Source: Deinococcus sp. LM3
GTDB lineage: Bacteria; Deinococcota; Deinococci; Deinococcales; Deinococcaceae
Direction of reading: 5' to 3'
Assembly (NCBI RefSeq): GCF_002017875.1
Contig: NZ_MUFV01000001.1
Coordinates: 901,001 to 965,000, forward strand
Length of the DNA: 64,000 nucleotides
Every line of letters starts with the position of its first letter. Position 1 is the stretch's first letter. The position numbers and the translations under genes were made by a program. Below, piece after piece: positions 1 through 11,724 of the stretch. The notes beneath the pieces are model-generated. The model had not been told where the DNA came from. It did no database searches and saw only the letters and a list, made by a program, of their open reading frames with translations.

Positions 1-255
1 TGTCCCCCACGGGTAGCACGCACGCGCGTGGCAAGCGTGAAAGGGGCGTGCGCGGCACTCATGAGGATGGGAGGCGGGGGCGCGGTTCGCGGGCGGCCGT
101 GAGGGTGTTCTACTTTCACCGATCAGGCACTGGTCGGGTACCGGCCGGGCGGGGGTTCATCCCCTGCCCCCTCATGACACACCACGGGCCACTTTCCCCG
201 GCGCCGCGCCCCGCCTCTCGCGCACCGCGCCCCCGCAGAATCCGCAGTGAATCAC
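1..255. other. Gene-free left edge
   Basis: No gene is supported here. Frames that stay open lack a ribosome binding site and have GC-shadow composition. The stretch ends in the sufC promoter region. The gene to the left lies outside the window. Confidence 0.5.
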
Positions 256-310
256 TCGACTTTGAGGGGCGATGCGGGTAAAATGGACCCGTAAGTAGGA
301 ATCATTCCTA
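256..310 (+). promoter_or_regulatory. sufC promoter with Fur-type 7-1-7 palindrome
   Basis: A -35 like TCGACT (256-261) and a -10 TAAAAT (279-284) are separated by 17 bp, placing the transcript start near 291. Positions 296-310 are TAGGAATCATTCCTA, a perfect inverted repeat of 7 + 1 + 7. That is the architecture of Fur/PerR/Zur boxes, although the half-site differs from the E. coli Fur consensus. Its place just after the start site fits a repressor that blocks clearance. The binding protein is inferred. Confidence 0.6.
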
Positions 311-341
311 ACAAAACCCCCTGATTCCCGAAGGAGCCCGC

Positions 342-1097
<756 letters not shown>

Positions 1098-1164
1098 CGC
1101 CGCTCCCGTTCTCCGTAGCCGTCTACATCCTTTTACTCTTACGCCTTCCCCGACTGGAGTTCAC

Positions 1165-1878
1165 ATGCGCCGACTGACCTTCTTCTTCCTGCCACTGGCC
1201 GCCACTGTTTCCGGTGCTGCGGCTGCCACGACCCCGGTTGTCAACGTCTCCATGCAGAACTGGACCGGGAAGCCCGCCCAGGTCGCCATGGATGTGGACG
1301 GCCTAGAACGCCCGTTCGCCGTGCAGATCAACGCTCAGGGCAAGGCCACCTTCAGCCTGCCTACCCCGAAAAAAGGCGAGGGCGGCGCGTACCTGACGAT
1401 GGGGTACCCCGACGATACCTCCACGCTCGGAAGCTTGACCCAGGAATGCAAGGTCGCCGGGGGCACCTATCAGATCAGCACGCCGAAACTGCTCATCTTC
1501 AAAGGATCACTGGAAGGGTGGGCGAAAATCGGGAAAGGGTACGAATATCTGAGCAGTACGGTCGCCAGCAATCCTCTGCCCAGCGGGGAGCGAGCATTCA
1601 ACACGGGCTTCTTCCTTATCTACACGGAAAAAGCTGCCAGCGTGAAAGGGAAGGCGACATGCAAGGCCGATTTCGACAGCGTTGCACTGAACGTTTCCCT
1701 CAAACCCGGTTGGAATCTGGTTCGCCGTGACGTCTTCAACGCCCCGAAGTTCGGAATGCGTGTGGAATACGCGACCGCGCCGTTCACCACCAGCATTCAA
1801 CTGCCTTACGCAGCCATGCCGCAGTCCCTGGCTGACGCTCAGGATCACTACAAACCCCTGCTGAAAACCTTCAAATAA
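1165..1878 (+). CDS. Predicted secreted protein of unknown function, between sufC and sufB
   Basis: A 237-residue protein with a short N-terminal signal peptide (positively charged start, hydrophobic run FFFLPLAATVSGAAAA, likely cleavage near residue 21). The mature part looks like beta-rich sequence and has two cysteines (in EC and TC contexts) that could form a disulfide once exported. No family is recognised. GGAG lies 5 nt before the ATG. Codon use is less GC-biased than in its neighbours, with many A/T third positions (aaa, aat, gaa, tat). It lies on the suf strand but has no evident link to Fe-S assembly, so a later insertion is plausible. Confidence 0.8.
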   Translation: MRRLTFFFLPLAATVSGAAAATTPVVNVSMQNWTGKPAQVAMDVDGLERPFAVQINAQGKATFSLPTPKKGEGGAYLTMGYPDDTSTLGSLTQECKVAGGTYQISTPKLLIFKGSLEGWAKIGKGYEYLSSTVASNPLPSGERAFNTGFFLIYTEKAASVKGKATCKADFDSVALNVSLKPGWNLVRRDVFNAPKFGMRVEYATAPFTTSIQLPYAAMPQSLADAQDHYKPLLKTFK

Positions 1879-1964
1879 GGCCTTTACGCGCACCAGCATG
1901 AAAAGACCGCACCTCTGATTCATCCTTTCGTGATTGAAGACCGGGCAGTTTCCAAGGAGTCATC

Positions 1965-3371
<1,407 letters not shown>

Positions 3372-3379
3372 TTGCTGTT

Positions 3380-3419
3380 CGCCTGCCTGACTGGCCAGCA
3401 CGCGCCAGTCCGGCAGGCG
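3380..3419 (+). other. Stem-loop after sufB
   Basis: Arms 3380-3395 and 3404-3419 pair over 16 bp with one mismatch around an 8-nt loop. No T-run follows, so this is more likely a 3' end stabiliser or partial attenuator than a standard intrinsic terminator. Confidence 0.6.
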
Positions 3420-3447
3420 GGTGGATTTCATCACCGATGCCGCAGGG

Positions 3448-3560
3448 CGACCCCTCCGCCCCTCCGGGGCACCTCCCCTCAAGGGGAGGCTTGGTGTGCC
3501 CCTGGCTCCCCTCGAGGGGAGCTGGCCGCGTAGCGGACTGAGGGGTTACGCCAGGCAGGG
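3448..3560. repeat. Intergenic palindromic repeat unit between sufB and sufD
   Basis: Two adjacent palindromes, CCTCCCCTCAAGGGGAGG (3473-3490) and CTCCCCTCGAGGGGAG (3507-3522), are bracketed by GGGGCAC...GTGCCCC and followed by a GCCGCGTAGCGG-type hairpin. This organisation resembles REP-like dispersed repeats seen in many genomes. No second copy was found in this window, so the family assignment is inference. Confidence 0.55.
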
Positions 3561-3668
3561 AAGACCGGACGTGGCATTTCTGATCGGCCGCGAGGGATTT
3601 CACTGTGTGACGGGGCAGGCGTGTCACCCGTGACTGCCCGCAACAACAACGCAAATCAAGGAGGTTTC

Positions 3669-5021
<1,353 letters not shown>

Positions 5022-5038
5022 GCGTCCCGTCTGCGGTG

Positions 5039-5072
5039 GCGGTCAGTTCCTGTGGGAGCTGACCGCTCTGCT
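5039..5072 (+). terminator. Terminator after sufD
   Basis: A 12-bp stem (5039-5050 with 5055-5066, one G-U pair), a TGTG loop, then tctgcttt. It separates sufD from the convergent gene ending at 5093. Confidence 0.75.
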
Positions 5073-5092
5073 TTGCCCGGTGCGCCTGCCCG

Positions 5093-6259
5093 TCACCACT
5101 TGCTGCCGCCGGAGTTGTCACGGCTGGAGCGACTGCGGCCGCTACTCCAGCTGCTGCGTTCACCGCTGCGCAGGCTGGACGGACCCTGGTGACCGGGGCG
5201 GGCCCTGACGGCCAGGGCGTTGGCTTCCTGCGCCTCGCGCGCCTGCTGCTCGGCCATGTAGGCAGCGAAGGTTTCCTCGGTCTGCACGGCGGCGTGCAGG
5301 TGGTCGTAGCGGACCTGAATCATGGCGGCGGTGGCGAGGTCGTCCAGGCCTTCCTGCCGCCACTGCTTCAGCTGACTGTTCAGGTAGGTCAGGCGGGCCA
5401 GGAAGGGCTGCGCCTCCGGTCCGGTCTGCTGCCGGGCCTGCCGGAGCAACTCATCCAGCTGTGCCTGTAAAGCGGTCGTGCGTTCGGTGACTTCCGTGAC
5501 GCGCCGCTCGCGCCGGACGCGTTCCGCCTGAAGGTACCGCCTGAGTGCGCGGAATCCGACGGCCGCTCCCCAGGCGAGAAGGACGCCCACCGCCACCCAC
5601 GCGTACCGCCACGGCGATGGGGCCAGCGCCGGGCCGTCCAGAACAGGGGGCTGGTTCTGCTGCAGGGCCCGTTCCAGTGAGGCCAGCGACTCCGGATCCG
5701 CGAATCCCAGCTCGGGTGACAGGGCGCGTGCCCGGGCCAGCGCGGCGCGTGAGGCGTCCCACTGCCGGGCGAGGGCCTCGGTCATGGCCAGCAGGTAGTA
5801 CGCCTTGGGGTCGTCCCCCTCGGCCAGCAGCACGTCGGCCAGCAGGCCCCGCGCGGCGGTCGGGTCGCGCCGCATGACCTGCTCTATACGGCCGGGCGTC
5901 TCGAAGGGCACGCCGAGTTCCTGCTCGTTCCACTGCGGTAGCGCCTGGGCGCGGCTCAGGGCGGCGCGGGCCTCCGGGAGTCTCCCCTGCCGCGCCTGAA
6001 TGCGGGCCAGCAGCAGCAGGGACCGCGCGGATTCCGGGTGGGCAGCCGAGGCGGCGCGGGCGGCGGTTTCCGCGTCGGTCAGGCGGCCCGCGTTCATCAG
6101 GACGATCACCTCGTCCGGCGTGAGCAGCTTCGCGGCCACCTGAACGCTCCGGTCCACCTGCGCGGCCTGTGGCGGTGACACCAGGGTCGCCCCGGCGCCG
6201 GGCAGCACGAGGGCACCCGCGAGCAGGAGAGTCAGGGTGAGCCGGGGCAGGTGCTTCAC
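5093..6259 (-). CDS. TPR-like membrane protein with signal peptide and coiled coil
   Basis: 388 residues. An N-terminal signal peptide (about 1-25) is followed by an Ala/Leu-rich helical-repeat region with TPR spacing (about 50-200), a transmembrane helix at about 217-238 and a charged coiled coil at about 244-278. The tail is rich in Ser, Arg and Gly. The repeats would sit outside the membrane and the coiled coil inside. It starts at GTG (6259) with GGAG 5 nt upstream. The function is not known; a protein-protein scaffold at the envelope is the most that can be inferred. Confidence 0.8.
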   Translation of the reverse strand: MKHLPRLTLTLLLAGALVLPGAGATLVSPPQAAQVDRSVQVAAKLLTPDEVIVLMNAGRLTDAETAARAASAAHPESARSLLLLARIQARQGRLPEARAALSRAQALPQWNEQELGVPFETPGRIEQVMRRDPTAARGLLADVLLAEGDDPKAYYLLAMTEALARQWDASRAALARARALSPELGFADPESLASLERALQQNQPPVLDGPALAPSPWRYAWVAVGVLLAWGAAVGFRALRRYLQAERVRRERRVTEVTERTTALQAQLDELLRQARQQTGPEAQPFLARLTYLNSQLKQWRQEGLDDLATAAMIQVRYDHLHAAVQTEETFAAYMAEQQAREAQEANALAVRARPGHQGPSSLRSGERSSWSSGRSRSSRDNSGGSKW

Positions 6260-6297
6260 GCTCCGTACTGTACGGCCCGCCGCGCCCGGAAGGCGCC

Positions 6298-6434
6298 TAC
6301 GCCGATGCCGGGTTTCGGCGCCGGGTTGCCAGCGCCACTTCCGGAATCCGCCTCTGCTGCCACTTTACGGCGCTGCTGTACGGGTCGGCCCGGGTCGAGC
6401 GGCTCTGCAACCCATCCAGCCGGCGTTCGGATCA
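6298..6434. repeat. Decayed copy of the TGATACGG dispersed palindrome
   Basis: Aligned to the copy at 16425-16563, blocks such as GGTTGCCAGCGCCACTTCCGG and the end AGCGGCTCTGCAACCCAT are clearly shared, with many substitutions. The right end GGATCA forms the stop codon (TGA on the minus strand) of the gene starting at 8804. Confidence 0.6.
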
Positions 6435-8804
6435 GTGCAGGCGCAGGTTGGGGGGCGTCGGGTCGCTGTCCATTTCATCGCCCAGTTCGAGGGTCAGGTC
6501 GTCCACCGTGCCCGGCTGCCGGGTGGCCTGCACTGTCGCCAGCTCGTCCATCAGGGTGCCCAGCCGGACGAGGTGCGCCAGGGTCAGGTTCGGCGCGCCG
6601 ACGTGGCTGTCCCACATCCGTGCGTGCAGGTCGCCGAACATGTTGCCGTTCTCGATCAGGATGTCCGGTGATTCCAGGCGGTAGGGCAGGTGGAAGCGTT
6701 CGTTCAGGCTCCTTTCCTTCTCATGCAGCCATTTGCGGGCTGCGCCGAAGGCGCGTGAGAGCAGCATGTCGGGCGGGCCGGTCAGGATGACGGGGCGGGA
6801 GGAGAGGTAAGCGCCGCTGCTGTGCGCGACGATCCTGACGCTGCCTTCTCGCTCGGCGGGGCTCAGGTCGTCGCGCGGTCCGGCCGGGAACTGGATCTGC
6901 ACGCCGTCCAGCTCGGTTTTCAGGGAGGTGACGGTCGTCCGTCTACGTTCGGCTCGTTCCGCGACGGCGTTCAGGAGCGCGGTCACGGCGTGCAGGGGGG
7001 TGCGGGCCGGTGCCGTGCCGGTGGCGGTGAAGCGTGTCAGGGAGGGGGCTTTTTTGGTCCGTGCGCCCAGTCCGGCCGCCCGCAGGCGCGCCCAGTCCTG
7101 CGGGTCGAATTCCGCCTCGGTGCTCATGGTGAGGCTCTCCAGGCCGCCCGTGACGAGCAGGGCCAGGTCGGTGTTGAAACTGTTGTTCGTGTGCTGCACG
7201 TACGCCGGCCAGTCGGGGTAGAGCGCCAGCCCGTACTCCTGGCCCAGTTCGCCCATGACCAGGGCGTACAGTTGCGCGGGTGTGCCGTCCGGCGCGGTCC
7301 AGCTGGCCCGCAGCAGCCGGTCCGGTGGGAACGTCTGCCAGGGTGCGGCCGCCATGAAGCGCGTCCCGGCCTGCTGGAAGGCCCGTACGGTGGCGTCGTC
7401 GGCGTCTGTCAGGAAGGCGCGTGGGGCGTAGGCGGCCTGCTGGTCCATCAGTCCGGTCGAGATCTGCGCGGTCATCTCTCCGAACATTCCGTCGATTTCC
7501 GGCATGGCCTGCTGGTTCACCTGGATGTCCAGGTCGGTCAGGATGTCTGCCAGGACCGGGGCGAGCGCCGCGTCGGGCGTGAGGATCCGGCGGGGCCGGA
7601 CGGGCACGCCGGCGCTGGTGCCGTCCAGCATGGCGTCCAGTACCACGTCCAGCACGTCGTCCGGGGTGGCGTCGGGAATGAGTTCGGTGGTCAGGATCTG
7701 CCCGGTGACGGCGTTCAGGATCAGCGTGACGCTGGGTATTCCCTCGTCGGGTGGCAGCAGGCTCGGCAGCTCGCGGCTGGTCACGATCCACACGAGGTTC
7801 GGGTCCAGCGGCAGTGCGCGCAGGGCGTCGAGGTCGAAGTCCCCGTCGTCAGCGTCGAAGAACGCGGCAGCGAGCGGCGAGTCGATCCGGATGATCGCGT
7901 CGCCCGTGTCCGGTTCTACGGTCACGGGGGGGCCGTCCCGGTCCGGTCGTCCCCGGGTGGGCGTCCCGGTTTCCGACGCCCGCGCCTTCTTGGGGGTGGT
8001 CTTCGGGGCGCTGGTCTTCTCGGCTGAAGCCTTCTGGGCCGGGCTTTTCTGGGCCGGGCCTTTCTGGGCCGGGCCTTTCTGTGCTGCGGGAGCCTTCCCG
8101 GCCTGTTCGGGTGCCTCGGCGGGCGGCCAGTCGTCGTCGTTGCCGCCCTCGTAGGCGCACACGCCCATGCGGGGTGAGTTCACGACCGGCAGCTGCTCGT
8201 CCCGTGTCTGTTCGCCGTGCCGGTCGCAGTACAGCGTGGGCTGGCCGGTCAGGTCGTCGTACTCCCAGCTGTGCGCCCACCGGGCCGGGGCGCCGCACTC
8301 CTGGCAGCCCAGCTCGGGCGGCAGGTTGCGGGCCAGCAGGCGCACGGTGTCCCTGGCAGTGGTGGTGACGGGTTCGCGCGCCTGCACGGTCAGTTTCAGG
8401 TTCGTGCTGCTGCCGAAGTCGTAGGTGTAGTCGAAGCGGTCTCCGGCGCCCAGGCCCAGCTCCTCCAGGGTCGGTTGTTTGCGTTTCCGGCGCGGGCGGA
8501 ACGGGTCGAAGTCGTCGTGGTCCTCCTGCGGCCCGATGGAGAACTCGCTGAGGTGCCCGCAGCATTCCAGCCAGATGCCGCGCAGGAAGCCGTCCAGGTC
8601 GTCCAGCGTGGCGCTGACAGGCACCTCGACGTCCAGCCAGTACCGGGAGTTGGCCGTGATCCGCAGGCGGTACCCGTCGCGCGCCTTCACGCGGGGCAGG
8701 GGCCGCTGGGGGCAGGTGTTCTGGTGGCGGGTCATGGCGGCCTTGGTGCCGGTAAAGCCGCAGGCCCGGCACATCCCGCGCGACTGAGGACGGCGTGCTG
8801 TCAT
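6432..8804 (-). CDS. Zinc-finger / plasmid pRiA4b ORF-3-like multidomain protein
   Basis: 790 residues. The N-terminus has a small Cys/His cluster (C12, C15, H27, C31). It is followed by a segment resembling the pRiA4b ORF-3 / IS1096 TnpR-associated family (YRLRITANSRYWLDVEV, then YDFGSSTNLKLTV; about 45-165), and a second metal-like site (CQEC...CDRHGEQ) near 175-205. Next come a low-complexity linker of repeated AQK(G/S)PA units and a long C-terminal region (about 295-790), possibly of the DUF6930/DUF7309 type. No catalytic motif is evident and the function is unknown. Its stop codon falls within a decayed repeat element. Confidence 0.8.
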   Translation of the reverse strand: MTARRPQSRGMCRACGFTGTKAAMTRHQNTCPQRPLPRVKARDGYRLRITANSRYWLDVEVPVSATLDDLDGFLRGIWLECCGHLSEFSIGPQEDHDDFDPFRPRRKRKQPTLEELGLGAGDRFDYTYDFGSSTNLKLTVQAREPVTTTARDTVRLLARNLPPELGCQECGAPARWAHSWEYDDLTGQPTLYCDRHGEQTRDEQLPVVNSPRMGVCAYEGGNDDDWPPAEAPEQAGKAPAAQKGPAQKGPAQKSPAQKASAEKTSAPKTTPKKARASETGTPTRGRPDRDGPPVTVEPDTGDAIIRIDSPLAAAFFDADDGDFDLDALRALPLDPNLVWIVTSRELPSLLPPDEGIPSVTLILNAVTGQILTTELIPDATPDDVLDVVLDAMLDGTSAGVPVRPRRILTPDAALAPVLADILTDLDIQVNQQAMPEIDGMFGEMTAQISTGLMDQQAAYAPRAFLTDADDATVRAFQQAGTRFMAAAPWQTFPPDRLLRASWTAPDGTPAQLYALVMGELGQEYGLALYPDWPAYVQHTNNSFNTDLALLVTGGLESLTMSTEAEFDPQDWARLRAAGLGARTKKAPSLTRFTATGTAPARTPLHAVTALLNAVAERAERRRTTVTSLKTELDGVQIQFPAGPRDDLSPAEREGSVRIVAHSSGAYLSSRPVILTGPPDMLLSRAFGAARKWLHEKERSLNERFHLPYRLESPDILIENGNMFGDLHARMWDSHVGAPNLTLAHLVRLGTLMDELATVQATRQPGTVDDLTLELGDEMDSDPTPPNLRLH

Positions 8805-8886
8805 GCTCCCAGTGTAGCCGCCTGTGCATCCCGCGTATCGGCCGGGAGGCGGCGCATACTGGGATCATGAGGGTCTGGTGCGCGTG

Positions 8887-9043
8887 ATACGGATTCCGTT
8901 TGTTTCGCTGACAATCCGGAACTTCACCGGATGGCCAGCTCCACGTCCGGAACCCGTTTCTCTCCTACTCTGCGGGGCAGCTCTACGAGTCGCATCCGCT
9001 CGGATTGAACGGTCTTTGCAGCCCATTCAATCGGAGTTTGTAT
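8887..9043. repeat. Dispersed palindromic element, copy A
   Basis: It begins ATACGGATTCCG and ends TCGGAGTTTGTAT, an imperfect inverted terminal repeat. Inside is the block TTTCGCTGACAATCCGG and its partner sequences, then a hairpin around TTTGCAGCCC. The last bases AT are the first two bases of the start codon at 9042, and its GGAG is that gene's Shine-Dalgarno. Confidence 0.85.
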
Positions 9044-10103
9044 GAGGCGGGCGGCGTGGGCGGCGGGTCTGCTGCTGGCGGGGGTGGCCCTGAGCGGGTG
9101 CGCGGACGTGCGGTACCTGACGCAGGCGGCGGGCGGGCAGCTGGACCTGCTGCGGCGGGCGCGGCCGGTCGAGGCGGCCCTGGCGGACCCGGCCACGCCC
9201 ACGGAGGTGCGGCGCAAGTTGCGGCTGGCGTCGGAGGTGCGGGCCTTCGCGGTGGCCCCCGAGGCGGCGGGTGGGCTGGGCCTGCCGGATCACGGGTCTT
9301 TCCTGAAGTTCGTGGATGTGGGCCGGCCGTTCGTGGTGTGGAACGTCTTTTCCGCGCCGGAGTTCAGCGTGACGCTGGACACGTCGTGTTTCCCGGTGGC
9401 GGGCTGCGTGGGGTACCGGGGGTACTTCAGCGAGGCGGCCGCGCGGGCGTACGCGCAGGAGCGGCGCGCGGCGGGCCGGGACGTGAGCGTGGGCGGCGTG
9501 AGTGCGTACTCCACGCTGGGGTACCTGAACGACCCGGTGCTGTCCACCATGCTGGCGTACCCGGACGCGACCCTGATCCGCACGGTGATTCACGAACTGG
9601 CGCACCCGGCCCTGTACGTGCCGGGCGACACGGTGTTCAACGAGTCGTACGCCACGGCGGTCGAGGAGGAGGGAATGCGGCGCTGGCTGGCCGCGCACGG
9701 CACGCCGGAGCTGCGCGAGCAGGACCGGTTGGCGCAGGAGCGGCAGTCGGGCTTCGAGGCGCTGCTGCTCGGCGCCCGCGCGCAGCTGGAGGCGCTGTAC
9801 GCCCGTCCGGACCTGACCGGGCAGCGGCGGCGGGAGGGAAAGGCGGCGGTCCTGGCGGACCTGAACGCCCGGTACGCCACGCTGAGGGCCGCGTGGGGCG
9901 AGTACGCGGGGTACGACGCCTACTTCGCGCGCGGCGTGAACAACGCCTCGCTGGGCGCGGTGGCGGCGTACGCGGCGATGGTGCCGGACTTCCAGGCGTT
10001 GCTGGCGCGGGTGGACGGGCACCTCCCGGCATTCACCGAGAGCGCGCGGGTGTGCGCGCAGAGGCCACAGACGGAACGGGCGGCGTGCCTGCGCGGTTCC
10101 TGA
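9042..10103 (+). CDS. Predicted lipoprotein aminopeptidase (COG4324-like)
   Basis: 353 residues. A lipoprotein signal with lipobox LSGC (Cys20) predicts anchoring to a membrane. Zinc-peptidase motif HELAH lies at 184-188 and NESYA at 200-204, where Glu201 is the likely third ligand. Both are features of the predicted aminopeptidase family PF10023, whose substrate is unknown. The start ATG overlaps the end of repeat copy A, which also supplies GGAG 5 nt upstream. Translation initiation therefore depends on the inserted element. Confidence 0.85.
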   Translation: MRRAAWAAGLLLAGVALSGCADVRYLTQAAGGQLDLLRRARPVEAALADPATPTEVRRKLRLASEVRAFAVAPEAAGGLGLPDHGSFLKFVDVGRPFVVWNVFSAPEFSVTLDTSCFPVAGCVGYRGYFSEAAARAYAQERRAAGRDVSVGGVSAYSTLGYLNDPVLSTMLAYPDATLIRTVIHELAHPALYVPGDTVFNESYATAVEEEGMRRWLAAHGTPELREQDRLAQERQSGFEALLLGARAQLEALYARPDLTGQRRREGKAAVLADLNARYATLRAAWGEYAGYDAYFARGVNNASLGAVAAYAAMVPDFQALLARVDGHLPAFTESARVCAQRPQTERAACLRGS

Positions 10104-10463
10104 TCGGTTCATGAGCACCGGTGGGCTCCGGCGCGCCGTTTGTGCGTTCCCGCGCGGGTGCGGGTGTGAGGGCGCGCCCCCATCCGCTGGCCGGGCCGGG
10201 TGTGTTAACGCACGCCGGGTACTGCGCCGGGGCCACGCCCTCTGCGGGCCGGCAGGTGAGGGTGACCTGACGGCCGGCTGAGGCGCGTGAGGGGTTTCGC
10301 CGCTGGCCCTGAGCGCAGGCGGGGGACGCGCTTGAGCGTTCACGCAGGGAAAGCGCAGGTCCGCCGCGCATGGTGAAGGGCAGGAACGGCCGGCATCCGG
10401 CTGGCCCGTTCACTTTCCGCACTGACCCGCTCATGGCGGGCACTGCCTATCAAGAGGTGCCTC
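10104..10463. other. Intergenic region without recognised content
   Basis: 360 bp, GC-rich, with several short GC palindromes but no convincing gene, RNA or T-tailed terminator. It presumably holds the promoter of the gene at 10464; no clear -35/-10 pair was found. Confidence 0.4.
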
Positions 10464-11318
10464 ATGCGTTCCACTGAAACCACCCGCTTCGTTCCTGCAC
10501 GCTCCCGCTCCCTGCTGGGCCTGCTCACCCTGGGCCTGCTGGCCGGTGCGCCCGCCTTCGCCCAGACGACCCCGCCCGGCGCAGCTCCGGCAGAGACGAC
10601 CCCGATCACGGTCCCGGCCACCGAGCCGGTTCCGAACCTGGGTCTGCCCGCCACGGGCACGGAGCAGGCGACGCCTCCCCTGCCGACGGACACGGCTCCC
10701 ACAGATGCGGCTCCCACAGACGCGGCCCCCACTGAGACCGTGCCGACCGAGACAGCCCCAGTCGAGACCGCTCCGGCACCCGACGACGTGGCCCCCACCG
10801 CCAGCAGCCTGCCCGCACCGGGCAGCGTGAAAGTCCCCGTCCTGGAAGGCGAGGAAGTCCTGAAAACCGTGCCGACCGTGCTGGGCGAGGCGCTCGTGTA
10901 CGCCGGCAGCACCGGGGACGCGATGGCCCGCACGCTGGCGGCCCTGCAGGCCGACGGGTACACCACCGTTGACGGCAGCGACGCCTCTGCCGGGAGTGAG
11001 GCGACGGGCGACGCTGTCCTGCTGTCCCGTGACGGACAGGCATTCGAACTGAGCGGCCGGGAGTCGTTCGGCGTGACCGTCGTGGCCCTGTCTCGCCTGC
11101 CGGCCACCGCAGCGACCGACACGGCACCGACCGAGACCGCGCCGGACACGGCCCCCGCCGACACCGAGACGGCGCCCACGCAACCGGACGCTCCGGCAGA
11201 GCCTGACACGGACGCGCCCCCGGCCACCACTGAGCCGGCCACCACTGATCCGGCTGTCACTGATCCGGCCAGCACTGAACCGGCCGTACCCGCCCCGGTC
11301 ACGCCCGGCCAGCCCTGA
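10464..11318 (+). CDS. Predicted secreted Pro/Thr/Ala-rich protein
   Basis: 284 residues. The signal peptide (SRSLLGLLTLGLLAGAPAFAQ, cleavage near residue 33) is followed by a low-complexity region of TAPTE/TDAAP repeats (about 35-110). A compact central domain (about 115-205, containing LEGEEVLKTVPTVLGEAL) and a second low-complexity tail of (T)EPATTDPAV units follow. The layout suggests a small exported domain on flexible linkers. GAGG precedes the ATG. A strong terminator follows. The function is unknown. Confidence 0.8.
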   Translation: MRSTETTRFVPARSRSLLGLLTLGLLAGAPAFAQTTPPGAAPAETTPITVPATEPVPNLGLPATGTEQATPPLPTDTAPTDAAPTDAAPTETVPTETAPVETAPAPDDVAPTASSLPAPGSVKVPVLEGEEVLKTVPTVLGEALVYAGSTGDAMARTLAALQADGYTTVDGSDASAGSEATGDAVLLSRDGQAFELSGRESFGVTVVALSRLPATAATDTAPTETAPDTAPADTETAPTQPDAPAEPDTDAPPATTEPATTDPAVTDPASTEPAVPAPVTPGQP

Positions 11319-11337
11319 AGTCCAATTGAGCGACCAG

Positions 11338-11362
11338 CCGCCCCTCACGGGGCGGTTTTTTT
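11338..11362 (+). terminator. Intrinsic terminator
   Basis: CCGCCCC, loop TCAC, GGGGCGG, then seven T. A textbook terminator for the gene ending at 11318. Confidence 0.9.
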
Positions 11363-11459
11363 GGCCCTGGCACGCGCTGGGACACTGGGATACCGGGACA
11401 GACGGGCCGCCCATGCTGGACGGCAGCGGGCGGCCACCTCAAGGCAGAGGGCAGAGGTC

Positions 11460-11606
11460 CGGAGGGCGTCCCTCCATGGCCTCTGTGCATCCAGCGGGCT
11501 CGCAGAGCGGCGAGGCAGGGCCCGTAGCAGAGGCGCGGGTTCCGGGCGTGACATGGGCCACCCGGCGCCCTGTCCGGGTTGTTGCTGAAACAGGCGGAAT
11601 CCATGG
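11460..11606. repeat. Strongly decayed copy of the TGATACGG element
   Basis: In the same orientation as the copy at 53326, the right half aligns: GTTCCGGGCGTG, then CCACCCGG, then GCTGAAACAGGCGGAATCCAT, against GTTCCGGACGTGGAG, AATCCGG and GCGAAACAAACGGAATCCGT. The left boundary is uncertain. The rest of the 406-bp gap (11319-11724) shows only the terminator. Confidence 0.45.
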
Positions 11607-11724
11607 CACGCCCTGCCCGCGTGGGCGCATTCCGGCAGGCAGGGCGACGGGCAGCGGCAGCGGCGCCCTACGGAAGGCCGCCCTCTTCCCGGTGTGGGAG
11701 GGGGGCGGCGCTGTGGTGCGGGGT

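Noticed and set aside
48..281. 77-codon frame at the left edge
   Set aside because: No SD, R/G/P-rich shadow composition, and it runs into the sufC promoter.
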